Below are positions 1-8,187 of a DNA stretch of 8,187 nucleotides, in pieces. The notes beneath the pieces were generated by a model. That model saw nothing but the letters and a program-made list of their open reading frames with translations, was not told the DNA's origin and searched no databases. The translations under genes were made by a program, and so were the position numbers. The stretch is from JBFKMV01 sp041629655 (GTDB lineage: Bacteria > Acidobacteriota > Polarisedimenticolia > Polarisedimenticolales > Polarisedimenticolaceae), in NCBI GenBank assembly GCA_041629655.1, contig JBFKMV010000206.1, positions 1 through 8,187 on the forward strand, read 5' to 3'. How positions within the stretch are numbered: position 1 is the first letter of the stretch; every line of letters begins with the position of its first letter.

Positions 1-54
1 AAAAGGACGGCTCCGCGGGCGATCTGCGGCCACCCTCGTGTAGCATGACGGTCG

Positions 55-1749
55 ATGTTCCAGAGATTCGGCAAGCTCTCGCGCACCGCGCGCCACATCG
101 GCCGTTACCGGCAGATCGTGACGGTGCTGGTCCGGTACGGCTTCGGCCAGGTGTTCCAGCAGCTGCGCATCGAGCGCTACCTGCGGCTCGGCCGCCGTGC
201 GTTGCACGTCGAGCCGTCCCGCGCCGCGGGCCGCAGCCGCGCCGAGCGGATCCGGCTGGCCCTGGAGGAGCTGGGGCCGACCTTCGTCAAGCTCGGACAG
301 CTGCTGTCGACCCGGCCCGACCTGGTTCCGCTGGACATCGTGCAGGAGCTCGTGAAGCTCCAGGAGTCGGCGCCGCCGTTCGACGGCGACGAGGCGCGCC
401 GGATCGTCGAGAAGGAGCTGGGCCGTCCGATCGAGCAGGTGTTCCGCACGTTCGACACCGAGCCGATCGCGGCGGCGTCGCTGGGGCAGGTTCACACCGC
501 GGTGCTCGCGGCCGACGGCAGCGAGGTCGCGGTCAAGGTCCAGCGGCCCAGGATCGAGGACACGGTCGAGACCGATCTCGAGATCCTGGAGGACCTGTCG
601 CGGCTGGTCGAGCGCGGCGTGGAGGCGCTGGAGCTCCAGCGCCCCAGCGCGATCGTGGACGAGTTCAAGCGCGCGCTGGAGAAGGAGCTGGATTACACGA
701 TCGAGGCCGCGCACCTGCGCCGCTTCGCCCGGATGTTCGAGGACTCGGAAACGGTGCGGGTGCCCCGCGTGTACCGCGAGTGGACGACCCGGCGCGTGCT
801 GGTGATGGAGCGGCTCAGCGGGTTCAAGGTCTCCGACCGCTCGCGGCTGGTCGCCGAGGGATTCGACCCGCAGCAGCTGGCCCGCAACGGCACCGAGGCC
901 GTGCTGTCGCAGATCTTCCTGCACGGGTTCTTCCACTCCGATCCCCACCCGGGCAACGTGCTGGCGATCACCCCCGGCAACGTGGTCGGCTTCATCGATC
1001 TCGGCCAGGTCGGGCGTCTCGACCGGCGCACGCGTTACCTGACCGCGCAATTGCTCCAGGCGATGGTCGAGCGCGACGAGGAATCGGTCACGGATACGTT
1101 CCTCGAGCTGACCGTCTCGGAGGAACCGCCCGACCGGCACCTGATCGAGGCCGACGTGGCCGAGGTGCTGGACTGGTACATGGACCGGCCGCTGGGCGAG
1201 CTGCAGATCGGGCGGATGGTCGTGCGGTTGATGGAGATCGCGGCCGGCCACGAGCTGCGCATCAGCCCGGGACTGTTCCTGGTGTTCAAGGCGCTGGGGA
1301 CGCTGGAGTCGCTGGCGCAAACGCTCGACCCGGAGTTCGACATCTCGGCCAGTGCGCGACCGGTGCTGGAACGTCTGGCGCGCGAACGGCTGTCGCCGCG
1401 ACGGCTGGCCGCCGAGACCTGGGTCTCGACCCTCGACATGGCGCGCCTGCTGCGGGACATCCCCGGCGAGCTGCGCCAGATCATGGACAAGCTGCGCCGC
1501 GGCCGGCTGCGCGTCGAGTTCGAGCACCAGGGCCTGGAGCCGGCGCTGCACACCCACGAGCTGGCGACCAACCGGCTCACGTTCGGGATCGTGCTGGCGG
1601 CGATCCTGATCGCGTCGTCGTTACTGGCGCTGGGCGACATCCCGCCCAAGTGGCGCGGGTTGCCGATCCTGGGCATCCTCGGCTATCTGCTGTCGGGCGT
1701 GCTCGGCCTGGGGCTGCTGTGGTCGATCATCCGCCACGGACGCCTCTAG
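55..1749 (+). CDS. ubiB: UbiB/ABC1/COQ8-family atypical kinase-like ATPase, membrane-anchored
   Basis: This 564-residue protein belongs to the ABC1/ADCK/UbiB family, whose bacterial members support ubiquinone synthesis or related lipid handling at the inner membrane. The signature elements are in order. The KxGQ motif is at 79-82 (FVKLGQLLSTRPDLVP). The alanine-rich loop that replaces the kinase glycine loop is AAASLGQVH, about 139-147. The invariant lysine is K161 in AVKVQ. The catalytic loop is HSDPHPGN, 294-301 (D296, N301). The metal-binding aspartate is D315, in DLG rather than DFG. Two hydrophobic segments at about 508-527 and 536-557 form the usual C-terminal membrane anchor. The start is well fixed: an in-frame TGA lies at 46-48, six bases upstream of ATG 55. 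No Shine-Dalgarno sequence is visible. The length is normal for the family. Whether this organism makes ubiquinone cannot be told here, so the substrate is unknown and the symbol is a family label. Confidence 0.93.
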   Translation: MFQRFGKLSRTARHIGRYRQIVTVLVRYGFGQVFQQLRIERYLRLGRRALHVEPSRAAGRSRAERIRLALEELGPTFVKLGQLLSTRPDLVPLDIVQELVKLQESAPPFDGDEARRIVEKELGRPIEQVFRTFDTEPIAAASLGQVHTAVLAADGSEVAVKVQRPRIEDTVETDLEILEDLSRLVERGVEALELQRPSAIVDEFKRALEKELDYTIEAAHLRRFARMFEDSETVRVPRVYREWTTRRVLVMERLSGFKVSDRSRLVAEGFDPQQLARNGTEAVLSQIFLHGFFHSDPHPGNVLAITPGNVVGFIDLGQVGRLDRRTRYLTAQLLQAMVERDEESVTDTFLELTVSEEPPDRHLIEADVAEVLDWYMDRPLGELQIGRMVVRLMEIAAGHELRISPGLFLVFKALGTLESLAQTLDPEFDISASARPVLERLARERLSPRRLAAETWVSTLDMARLLRDIPGELRQIMDKLRRGRLRVEFEHQGLEPALHTHELATNRLTFGIVLAAILIASSLLALGDIPPKWRGLPILGILGYLLSGVLGLGLLWSIIRHGRL

Positions 1750-2644
1750 CCAGACGCCGGCCGTGGAGCTGGACCGTCAGCGCGACGCCCAGCACGACCA
1801 GCGCCGTTCCGGCGAGGATCCGCGGCGTCAACGGCTCGTCCAGGAACACCGAGCCGACGAACACGGCTACGATCGGGATCACGTAGGCGATCAGCGCCAC
1901 GCGGGTCGCGGCCACGTGCGACAGCAGCCAGTAGTACAGCGTGAACGTGATCGCCGAGCCGAACAGCGACAGGTACACGAGCGCCGAGACCGACACCGTA
2001 TCGAACACGACCGGCCGGTCGCGCTCGACCGCCAGGGCCAGCGCCCCCATCACGACGGCCGTCAAACCCATCGGTACCGCGGTCAGCGACAGCGGGTGGA
2101 CTCCCGCGCCGAGGCGCTTGACCACCACGGTCGCCGCGCCCGCGGCCAGCGGCGACAGCAGCAGCACCAGCGAGCCGATCAGCACCTGCCGGCCGCCGAG
2201 CAGCGCGAAATCGGCGGAGAAGATCACCGCCACGCCGCCGAAGCCCAGCGCGATCCCGGTCACCGCGGCCCAGGACAGGCGTTCTCCCGGCAACACGAAG
2301 TGGGACATGATCGCGACGAGCAGCGGGTACGTGGCGAACAGCACCGAGCTCAGCCCCGAGGGGACCCATTGCTCGGCCCAGTAGACCACGCCGTAAGAGA
2401 TCGTGAACGCGAACAGCCCGTTGACCAGCCACAGCACGCGCTCGCGGCGGCCCGACCCGAGCCGCACCCCGGCCGCCCGGGCGTACGCGAACAGGACGGC
2501 CGAGGCGATGCCGAAACGCAGCGCGACTCCGGTGAACGGAGGAATTCCGGCCAGCCCGATCCGGATCGCGGCCCACGTGGTGCCCCAGATCAGGCACAGC
2601 AGCGCGGCGGTCGCGACGAGCAGCAGCGGCCCGGGGGACTGCAC
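1727..2644 (-). CDS. EamA/DMT-superfamily permease (RhaT/YdcZ-like drug/metabolite transporter)
   Basis: This 305-residue integral membrane protein has about ten hydrophobic helices in two similar halves, as in the EamA family of the drug/metabolite transporter superfamily. Half one starts with the typical WGTTWAAIRIG segment (20-30) and ends with YPLLVAIMSHFVLPGERLSW followed by a Gly-rich helix (127-143). Half two repeats this as IPIVAVFVGSVFLDEPLTP (256-274) plus the final helix (276-292). The short tail is basic and probably cytoplasmic. The substrate cannot be predicted; relatives export amino acids, metabolites or drugs. The chosen start is GTG at 2644. The frame stays open back to a TGA near 2690 with no ATG, and no good ribosome-binding site is visible, so a nearby alternative start such as an upstream CTG is possible. 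The 3' end overlaps the 3' end of the convergent ubiB gene by 23 bases. It could be transcribed from the leftward -10 candidate at 2735-2740. Confidence 0.9.
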   Translation of the reverse strand: MQSPGPLLLVATAALLCLIWGTTWAAIRIGLAGIPPFTGVALRFGIASAVLFAYARAAGVRLGSGRRERVLWLVNGLFAFTISYGVVYWAEQWVPSGLSSVLFATYPLLVAIMSHFVLPGERLSWAAVTGIALGFGGVAVIFSADFALLGGRQVLIGSLVLLLSPLAAGAATVVVKRLGAGVHPLSLTAVPMGLTAVVMGALALAVERDRPVVFDTVSVSALVYLSLFGSAITFTLYYWLLSHVAATRVALIAYVIPIVAVFVGSVFLDEPLTPRILAGTALVVLGVALTVQLHGRRLARGVRGG

Positions 2645-2670
2645 CGCGGCGGACCAGGCGGCACGGCGGC

Positions 2671-2727
2671 TCAGGAATCCCGCCCCTCAAGCTCGATCGG
2701 GTCGACGTAAACGGTGTCAGCTCCCAT
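2671..2727 (-). CDS. possible 18-codon leader ORF upstream of the EamA transporter
   Basis: A short ORF with ATG at 2727 would encode MGADTVYVDPIELEGRDS and ends 26 bases before the transporter's GTG start. A purine-rich GGAGGG lies almost against the ATG, too close for a normal Shine-Dalgarno site. A leftward TATACT box at 2740-2735 would place the transcript start at or next to the ATG, so a leaderless message is conceivable. I know no protein family for it. It could be a translated leader peptide, an upstream ORF coupled to the transporter, or chance. The evidence is positional only. Confidence 0.15.
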   Translation of the reverse strand: MGADTVYVDPIELEGRDS

Positions 2728-2742
2728 GCCCTCCAGTATAAT
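2714..2742 (+). promoter_or_regulatory. sigma70-type promoter of the Ser/Thr kinase gene
   Basis: There is a perfect TATAAT at 2737-2742 and a partial -35 element GTGTCA at 2714-2719 (four of six matches to TTGACA), separated by 17 bases. TATAAT stands out because the surrounding DNA is very GC-rich. Transcription should start near 2749, leaving an untranslated leader of about 29 bases that contains the ribosome-binding site. Confidence 0.6.
2735..2740 (-). promoter_or_regulatory. leftward -10 box candidate (TATACT) for the EamA transporter
   Basis: Read on the minus strand, the bases give TATACT, five of six matches to the sigma70 -10 consensus. No recognisable -35 element lies 16-18 bases upstream. 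The box overlaps the rightward kinase -10 box on the other strand, so the two promoters would be back to back and possibly mutually exclusive. The expected transcript start is about 2727-2728, close to the ATG of the short leader ORF. Confidence 0.25.
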
Positions 2743-2765
2743 CACGGGGGTCCAGATACTCCTCG

Positions 2766-2773
2766 GGGGAGAG
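2766..2773 (+). promoter_or_regulatory. ribosome-binding site that fixes the TTG start of the kinase
   Basis: The purine run GGGGAGAG contains GGAG and lies a few bases before the TTG at 2778. It matters because no ATG or GTG is available: the frame opens just after a TAA inside the -10 box, and the first internal methionine is residue 112, inside the kinase glycine loop. The TTG start therefore rests on this site. Confidence 0.6.
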
Positions 2774-2777
2774 TCGA

Positions 2778-5159
<2,382 letters not shown>

Positions 5160-5196
5160 GGCCCGTTCCGTCCCGACGTCGTGGCCGCCGCCGATC

Positions 5197-5205
5197 TGGT
5201 ATAGG
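5197..5205 (+). promoter_or_regulatory. weak extended -10 promoter candidate for the methyltransferase
   Basis: TGGTATAGG combines an extended -10 TGn with a TATAGG hexamer, in an 86-base gap after the kinase stop. No convincing -35 element is present. Transcription would start near 5212 and give a leader of about 34 bases. The same gap could also be read through from the kinase promoter. Confidence 0.3.
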
Positions 5206-5245
5206 ATGAAGGCCCGCGACGGTCCCGGGGGGTCAACGCACACGG

Positions 5246-5860
5246 ATGGGAGGCAACGAGGCGACCAGGCTCAACATCGGGGCGGGTAGGACCCACATCC
5301 CGGGTTTCACCAACGTCGATCTTTCGCCCCGCGCCGACGTCAGTCTCGACCTGAACCGGGAGCCGCTTCCGTTCCAAGACGACAGCGTCGAGCTGGTCTT
5401 CACGTATCATGCACTGGAGCACCTCGAACGGTACCTGTTCGCGTTGGCCGAGATCCACCGCGTGCTGCGGCACGGTTGCCCCTTGCTCGTCGGGGTCCCG
5501 TACGTGACCCTGACGGAGTACAACCTGGTGAACCCGTACCACCGGCAGAACTTCAACGAGCACTCGTTCGACTTCTTCGATCCCGAGCGGCTCAAGGGCT
5601 CGGCCGTCGAGCCGAACGACGTGCTGTTCCGCAAGGTGACGCACCGGTTCCACTACATGGAAGAGTTCGCGAACGAGCCACCCGAGACCAGGGAATGGAG
5701 CCGCCGCCACCTGTTCAACGTCGTCGACCGCATCGATTTCGGGATCCTGGCGATCAAGCGGCCCGGACAGCCGCTGCCGCTCGACCGGCATACCCCGGAG
5801 TCCCTGCTGCGGCTGTTCGACGAGTGCCTGGCGGCTCGCGTCCCGTACGACCAGCCGTAA
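5246..5860 (+). CDS. class I SAM-dependent methyltransferase (Methyltransf_11-like)
   Basis: This 204-residue protein has a Rossmann-type SAM-binding fold at its very start. Motif I is LNIGAGRTHIPGF (9-21), followed by the acidic residue D25 of NVDLS that normally contacts the ribose. DLNREPLPFQDDSVELV (35-51) carries motif II/III features, and HALEHLER (55-62) is the typical segment after beta-4. The middle part (about 86-160) is rich in Tyr, Phe, His and Asn, has no motif I can name, and probably forms the acceptor site. Such short methyltransferases often act on sugars, lipids or small molecules, but the substrate cannot be assigned. The ATG at 5246 fits the fold because motif I follows at once. 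The nearest purine run (GGGGGG at about 5226-5231) is too far upstream to be a good ribosome-binding site. The gene uses AGG, CAT and TTC/TTG more freely than its neighbours. Confidence 0.82.
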   Translation: MGGNEATRLNIGAGRTHIPGFTNVDLSPRADVSLDLNREPLPFQDDSVELVFTYHALEHLERYLFALAEIHRVLRHGCPLLVGVPYVTLTEYNLVNPYHRQNFNEHSFDFFDPERLKGSAVEPNDVLFRKVTHRFHYMEEFANEPPETREWSRRHLFNVVDRIDFGILAIKRPGQPLPLDRHTPESLLRLFDECLAARVPYDQP

Positions 5861-5913
5861 CGCGCCCCGGCGGGCCGGACCCCGGTTCGCCTGCGACCGC
5901 GCGACGACGGCCC

Positions 5914-5919
5914 GGAAAG
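5914..5919 (+). promoter_or_regulatory. ribosome-binding site of rho
   Basis: GGAAAG lies a few bases before the ATG at 5924, in an otherwise C/G-only 63-base gap. I see no promoter-like -10 in this gap, so rho may be read from a promoter upstream of the methyltransferase. Confidence 0.4.
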
Positions 5920-5923
5920 AAAC

Positions 5924-7207
5924 ATGGCACTGATCGGTAACCGTGGTGGGGGAAACAGCGGGTCCAGCGGATCCGGGGGGCGCCGCCGCCGCGGGCGCGG
6001 CCGCGGGCGCGGCCGGGGTCGCGGACGCAGCGGCCGCCCCAACCGGCCGCAGTCGCCCGGGGGCCAGCAGGGGGGCCGCCGCCGGCCGCAGGGCGAGGCG
6101 ACCCTGTCCGTGCACGGGGTGCTGGACCTCACGCCCCAGGGCCACGGGTTCCTCCGCTCGGCGAAGTACGACTACAACCCCGACCCCGCCGATCCCTTCG
6201 TCCCGGCGGAGCTGATTCGCGACCGGGCGCTGGACACCGGTCTCGAGATCGAGGGTCTGGCCGTGCCGCCGCCGCGCGAGGGCGAGGCGCCGTGGTTGGA
6301 GGGCATCGACAAGATCAACGGCGCGGAGGGCGGCGCGTGGAAGCCGGCCGCGCCGTTCAAGGACCTCGTCGCGGACACGCCGCGCGACCGGATCCGCCTG
6401 GAGACCGAGCCCGCCGAGATCTCGATGCGCGTCGTGGACCTGATCACGCCGATCGGCAAGGGGCAGCGCTGCCTGATCGTCGCCCCGCCCAAGGCCGGCA
6501 AGACGGTGCTGCTGCAGAAGATCGCCGCGGCGATCACCGCCAACCACCCCGAGATCCACCTGATCGTGCTGCTGATCGACGAGCGGCCCGAGGAGGTCAC
6601 CGACATGCGGCGCACCGTGCGCGGCGAGGTGATCGCCTCCTCGTCGGACGAGCTGGCCAAGAACCACGTCCACGTGGCCGAGATCGTCAACGACCGCGCG
6701 CGGCGGCTGGTCGAGAGCGGGCGCGACGTGATCGTGCTGCTGGACTCGATCACGCGCCTCGCGCGGGCCTACAACACCGAGCAGCGCGGCTCGGGCCGCG
6801 TGCTCAGCGGCGGCGTCGACTCGCGCACGATGGAGAAGCCGCGTCGCTTCTTCGGCGCCGCGCGCAACGTCGAGGGCGGCGGCTCGCTGACCGTGATCGG
6901 CACGGCGCTGGTCGACACCGGTTCGCGCATGGACGAGGTGATCTTCCAGGAGTTCAAGGGCACCGGCAACACCGAGATCGTGATGGACCGCATACTGTTC
7001 GAGCGCCGGATCTTCCCCTCGATCGACATCTCGCAGAGCGGTACGCGTCGCGAGGAGCTCTTGTACACCGAGGAGGAGTTCCAGAAGGTCACGCTGCTGC
7101 GGCGCGCGCTGGCGCGTCTGAAGCCGGCCGAGGCGATGCAGCTGCTGGTGGGCAAGCTGCAGCAGACCGAAGGCAACCTGGCCTTCCTCAAGTCGCTCGA
7201 CGTGTGA
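5924..7207 (+). CDS. rho: transcription termination factor Rho
   Basis: This 427-residue protein is the hexameric RNA-dependent ATPase that ends transcription at Rho-dependent sites. Residues 1-57 are a low-complexity Gly/Ser/Arg tract. The usual N-terminal helix bundle (Rho_N) is missing. The cold-shock-like RNA-binding domain follows at about 61-145 (GVLDLTPQGHGFLRS, matching the RNP-type GFGFLRS of other Rho proteins). The RecA-like motor has Walker A APPKAGKT 187-194, the DERPEEVTDM segment 219-228 with catalytic E220, Walker B VIVLLD 269-274, the Q-loop region SGRVLSGGVD 290-299, the R-loop region GTGNTE, and the arginine finger R375 in SGTRREELL. Residues of the bicyclomycin pocket such as the serine of LLDSITRLARA are kept, so drug sensitivity is plausible. 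A GGAAAG ribosome-binding site precedes ATG 5924. The stop lies 24 bases from the 3' end of the convergent CBS gene. Confidence 0.97.
   Translation: MALIGNRGGGNSGSSGSGGRRRRGRGRGRGRGRGRSGRPNRPQSPGGQQGGRRRPQGEATLSVHGVLDLTPQGHGFLRSAKYDYNPDPADPFVPAELIRDRALDTGLEIEGLAVPPPREGEAPWLEGIDKINGAEGGAWKPAAPFKDLVADTPRDRIRLETEPAEISMRVVDLITPIGKGQRCLIVAPPKAGKTVLLQKIAAAITANHPEIHLIVLLIDERPEEVTDMRRTVRGEVIASSSDELAKNHVHVAEIVNDRARRLVESGRDVIVLLDSITRLARAYNTEQRGSGRVLSGGVDSRTMEKPRRFFGAARNVEGGGSLTVIGTALVDTGSRMDEVIFQEFKGTGNTEIVMDRILFERRIFPSIDISQSGTRREELLYTEEEFQKVTLLRRALARLKPAEAMQLLVGKLQQTEGNLAFLKSLDV
5991..6026 (+). repeat. GC-only tandem repeat encoding the Rho Arg-Gly tract
   Basis: GCGGGCGCGGCC occurs twice in tandem (5991-6002 and 6003-6014), followed by a degenerate third copy to 6026. 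It encodes the alternating Arg-Gly run at residues 23-35 of Rho. Tandem units of 12 bases keep the reading frame when copies are gained or lost. Confidence 0.6.
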
Positions 7208-7220
7208 GGCGGGTCCGGCG

Positions 7221-7240
7221 GCGGCCGCGGCTCAGGCCGC
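7221..7240. terminator. GC hairpin between rho and the CBS gene; weak terminator candidate
   Basis: GCGGCC at 7221-7226 can pair with GGCCGC at 7235-7240 around an eight-base loop that contains the CBS-gene stop. There is no T-run on either side, so it is not a classical intrinsic terminator. It may act as a pause site or 3' end block for the two convergent transcripts. Confidence 0.22.
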
Positions 7241-7645
7241 GTCCTCGCCGTCGGGGCGCGGAAACACGCTCTTCAGCAGCTCGGCGAACCAGCGGCAGGC
7301 GTCGGCGTGGGTGAAGATCCCGGCCAGCCGCCCCTCCTTGGTCACCAGCACGGCGCCGATGTGCCGCCGGGCCATCTCGCGCAGCACGCCGTCCAGCCGC
7401 TCGGTGGACTCGACCCGGTAGGCCTCCATGCCGCAGGCGTCGCCGACGAGCTTCTCCTCGGAGCCCGCACGCTCGACGTCGCGCGCGGTCAGCACGCCGA
7501 CCAGCTTGCCCGCGGCGTCGACCACGGGCAGGTGGCGGATGTCGTGGCGCTTCATCATCCGCCGCGCGTCGCCCACGGTCCGGGCGGACTCGATCGAGTA
7601 CGGGAACGGCGTCATCACCGCCCGCATCGAGGGCATCTTCTTCAT
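7232..7645 (-). CDS. stand-alone two-CBS-domain (Bateman module) protein
   Basis: This 137-residue protein is made of one CBS-domain pair and little else. CBS1 covers about 7-60 (VMTPFPYSIE start, DIRHLPVVD core, GVLTARD end) and CBS2 about 66-118 (RHIGAVLVTKEGRLAGIFTHAD). Each ends with the Gly-x-x-Thr-x-x-Asp motif (G50/T53/D56 and G109/T112/D115) that contacts the ribose of bound adenine nucleotides in many CBS proteins, so nucleotide binding is likely. No catalytic or membrane domain is attached. Its partner is unknown. ATG 7645 is the longest start, but AAAGGG at 7646-7651 is adjacent to it and better spaced for the second ATG at 7636, which removes three residues. The gene starts five bases after the rmlA stop and its ribosome-binding site overlaps that stop, so the two are almost certainly one operon and may be translationally coupled. 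Confidence 0.9.
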   Translation of the reverse strand: MKKMPSMRAVMTPFPYSIESARTVGDARRMMKRHDIRHLPVVDAAGKLVGVLTARDVERAGSEEKLVGDACGMEAYRVESTERLDGVLREMARRHIGAVLVTKEGRLAGIFTHADACRWFAELLKSVFPRPDGEDAA

Positions 7646-7651
7646 CCCTTT
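7646..7651 (-). promoter_or_regulatory. ribosome-binding site of the CBS gene, overlapping the rmlA stop
   Basis: On the minus strand TGAAAGGG joins the rmlA stop codon to a Shine-Dalgarno-like AAAGGG. It touches the first ATG (7645) and lies nine bases before the second (7636), which makes the second a serious start candidate and suggests translational coupling. Confidence 0.4.
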
Positions 7652-8187
7652 CAGGACTGTTCCTCCAGCAGCTCCAAGAGGTAGCGGCCGTAGGAGTTCT
7701 GGCGCATGCCCTGGCCCAGCTCGCGCAGCCGCGAGGCGTCGATGAAGCCCATCTTGTAGGCCACCTCCTCGATACAGGCGACCATCAGGCCCTGGCGCTC
7801 CTCCAGCGTCTGCACGTAGTTCGAGGCCTGGAGCAGCGAGCCGTGGGTCCCGGTGTCGAGCCAGGCGAAGCCGCGGCCCAGCAGCTCGACGGCCAGCTCG
7901 CCGCGGTCGAGGTAGGCGCGGTTGACGTCGGTGATCTCCAGCTCGCCGCGGGCCGAGGGGCGCAGGCCGGCCGCGATCTCGAGTACCCGGTTGTCGTAGA
8001 AGTAGAGCCCGGTCACCGCCCAGTGCGAGCGTGGGTGCTTGGGCTTCTCCTCCAGGCGCACGGCCCTTCCGTCGGCGTCCAGCTCGACCACGCCGTAGCG
8101 CTCGGGGTCCCTGACCTGGTAGCCGAACACCGTCGCGCCGCTCTCTCGCGCCGCCGCGCGCGCGAGCAGCTCCGGCAGGCCGTGGCC
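7651..8187 (-). CDS. rmlA: glucose-1-phosphate thymidylyltransferase, 3' part (5' end beyond the window)
   Basis: The last 178 codons of RmlA/RfbA are present. The enzyme joins dTTP and glucose-1-phosphate to give dTDP-glucose, the first step of dTDP-L-rhamnose synthesis for cell-surface polysaccharide. The frame stays open to the right edge: the first visible residues are GHGLPELLARAAARESGATVFGYQ, matching the GHDLPKLM...ESGATVFAY region of known RmlA. It is therefore not a short gene starting at the GTG at 8130. Visible motifs are DPERYGVVE, LEEKP (whose lysine contacts the sugar phosphate), AVTGLYFYD, PSARGELEITDVN, WLDTGT (metal-binding aspartate) and the C-terminal EERQG...GFID regulatory-site region. 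By comparison with the roughly 290-residue enzyme, about 115 N-terminal residues, including the GGxGTRL nucleotide loop, lie outside. The CBS gene follows directly downstream. Confidence 0.95.
   Translation of the reverse strand, partial: GHGLPELLARAAARESGATVFGYQVRDPERYGVVELDADGRAVRLEEKPKHPRSHWAVTGLYFYDNRVLEIAAGLRPSARGELEITDVNRAYLDRGELAVELLGRGFAWLDTGTHGSLLQASNYVQTLEERQGLMVACIEEVAYKMGFIDASRLRELGQGMRQNSYGRYLLELLEEQS

Noticed and set aside
1..48. 3' end of an upstream gene ending at TAG 41-43 or TGA 46-48
   Set aside because: Both frames are open over the available bases, but about 14 codons are too few to support either, and no motif is visible.
45..1886. 613-codon plus-strand frame overlapping ubiB and the transporter end
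   Set aside because: The translation is Arg/Ala/Gly/Pro-rich without motifs and runs in a different frame from the fully recognisable UbiB protein.
5861..5923. Hairpin-forming CCGG repeats before rho as a terminator or riboswitch
   Set aside because: The pairing is short and expected by chance in such GC-rich DNA, there is no T-run, and no known leader structure can be recognised.
7651..8130. A complete 159-residue protein starting at GTG 8130
   Set aside because: The frame continues to the window edge, and the extra 19 codons match the RmlA sequence, so this GTG is internal.

Overview
The window is GC-rich (around 70% by eye) bacterial chromosome with tightly packed genes and no gap over 100 bases. 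It holds six complete protein genes and one gene cut by the right edge. I see no rRNA, tRNA, CRISPR array, insertion sequence or phage gene. The lineage cannot be fixed from one window. The kinase has kinesin-light-chain-type TPRs and a GDLDWIV...NEPVxARPPS linker, and Rho has a DPFVP segment in its RNA-binding domain. Both recall Planctomycetota and neighbouring environmental phyla such as Acidobacteriota. This is an inference from remembered family patterns, not from a search.

Left part (1-2730): a UbiB/ABC1 atypical kinase-like ATPase with a two-helix C-terminal membrane anchor reads rightward. It ends tail to tail, with a 23-base overlap, against a leftward ten-helix EamA/DMT-family transporter. 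Centre (2710-5860): a good sigma70-type promoter drives a large transmembrane Ser/Thr protein kinase. Its layout is an acidic N-terminal tail with repeated TEFT motifs, a complete Hanks kinase domain, one membrane helix, and a TPR array of exactly 42-residue units. A small class I SAM-dependent methyltransferase follows, behind its own weak promoter candidate.

Right part (5924-8187): transcription terminator Rho, which lacks the usual N-terminal helix bundle and starts instead with a Gly/Arg-rich tract. It converges on a leftward pair. The upstream gene of that pair is the 3' part of glucose-1-phosphate thymidylyltransferase (RmlA/RfbA, dTDP-rhamnose pathway), cut by the window edge. It is followed five bases later by a stand-alone two-CBS-domain protein.

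The window is mostly housekeeping plus one signalling gene; I find no convincing new multi-gene system. The points most worth checking are the TEFT repeats in the kinase tail, the back-to-back promoter region at 2714-2742 with a possible leaderless 18-codon ORF, the unusual Rho N-terminus, and the rmlA-CBS coupling.
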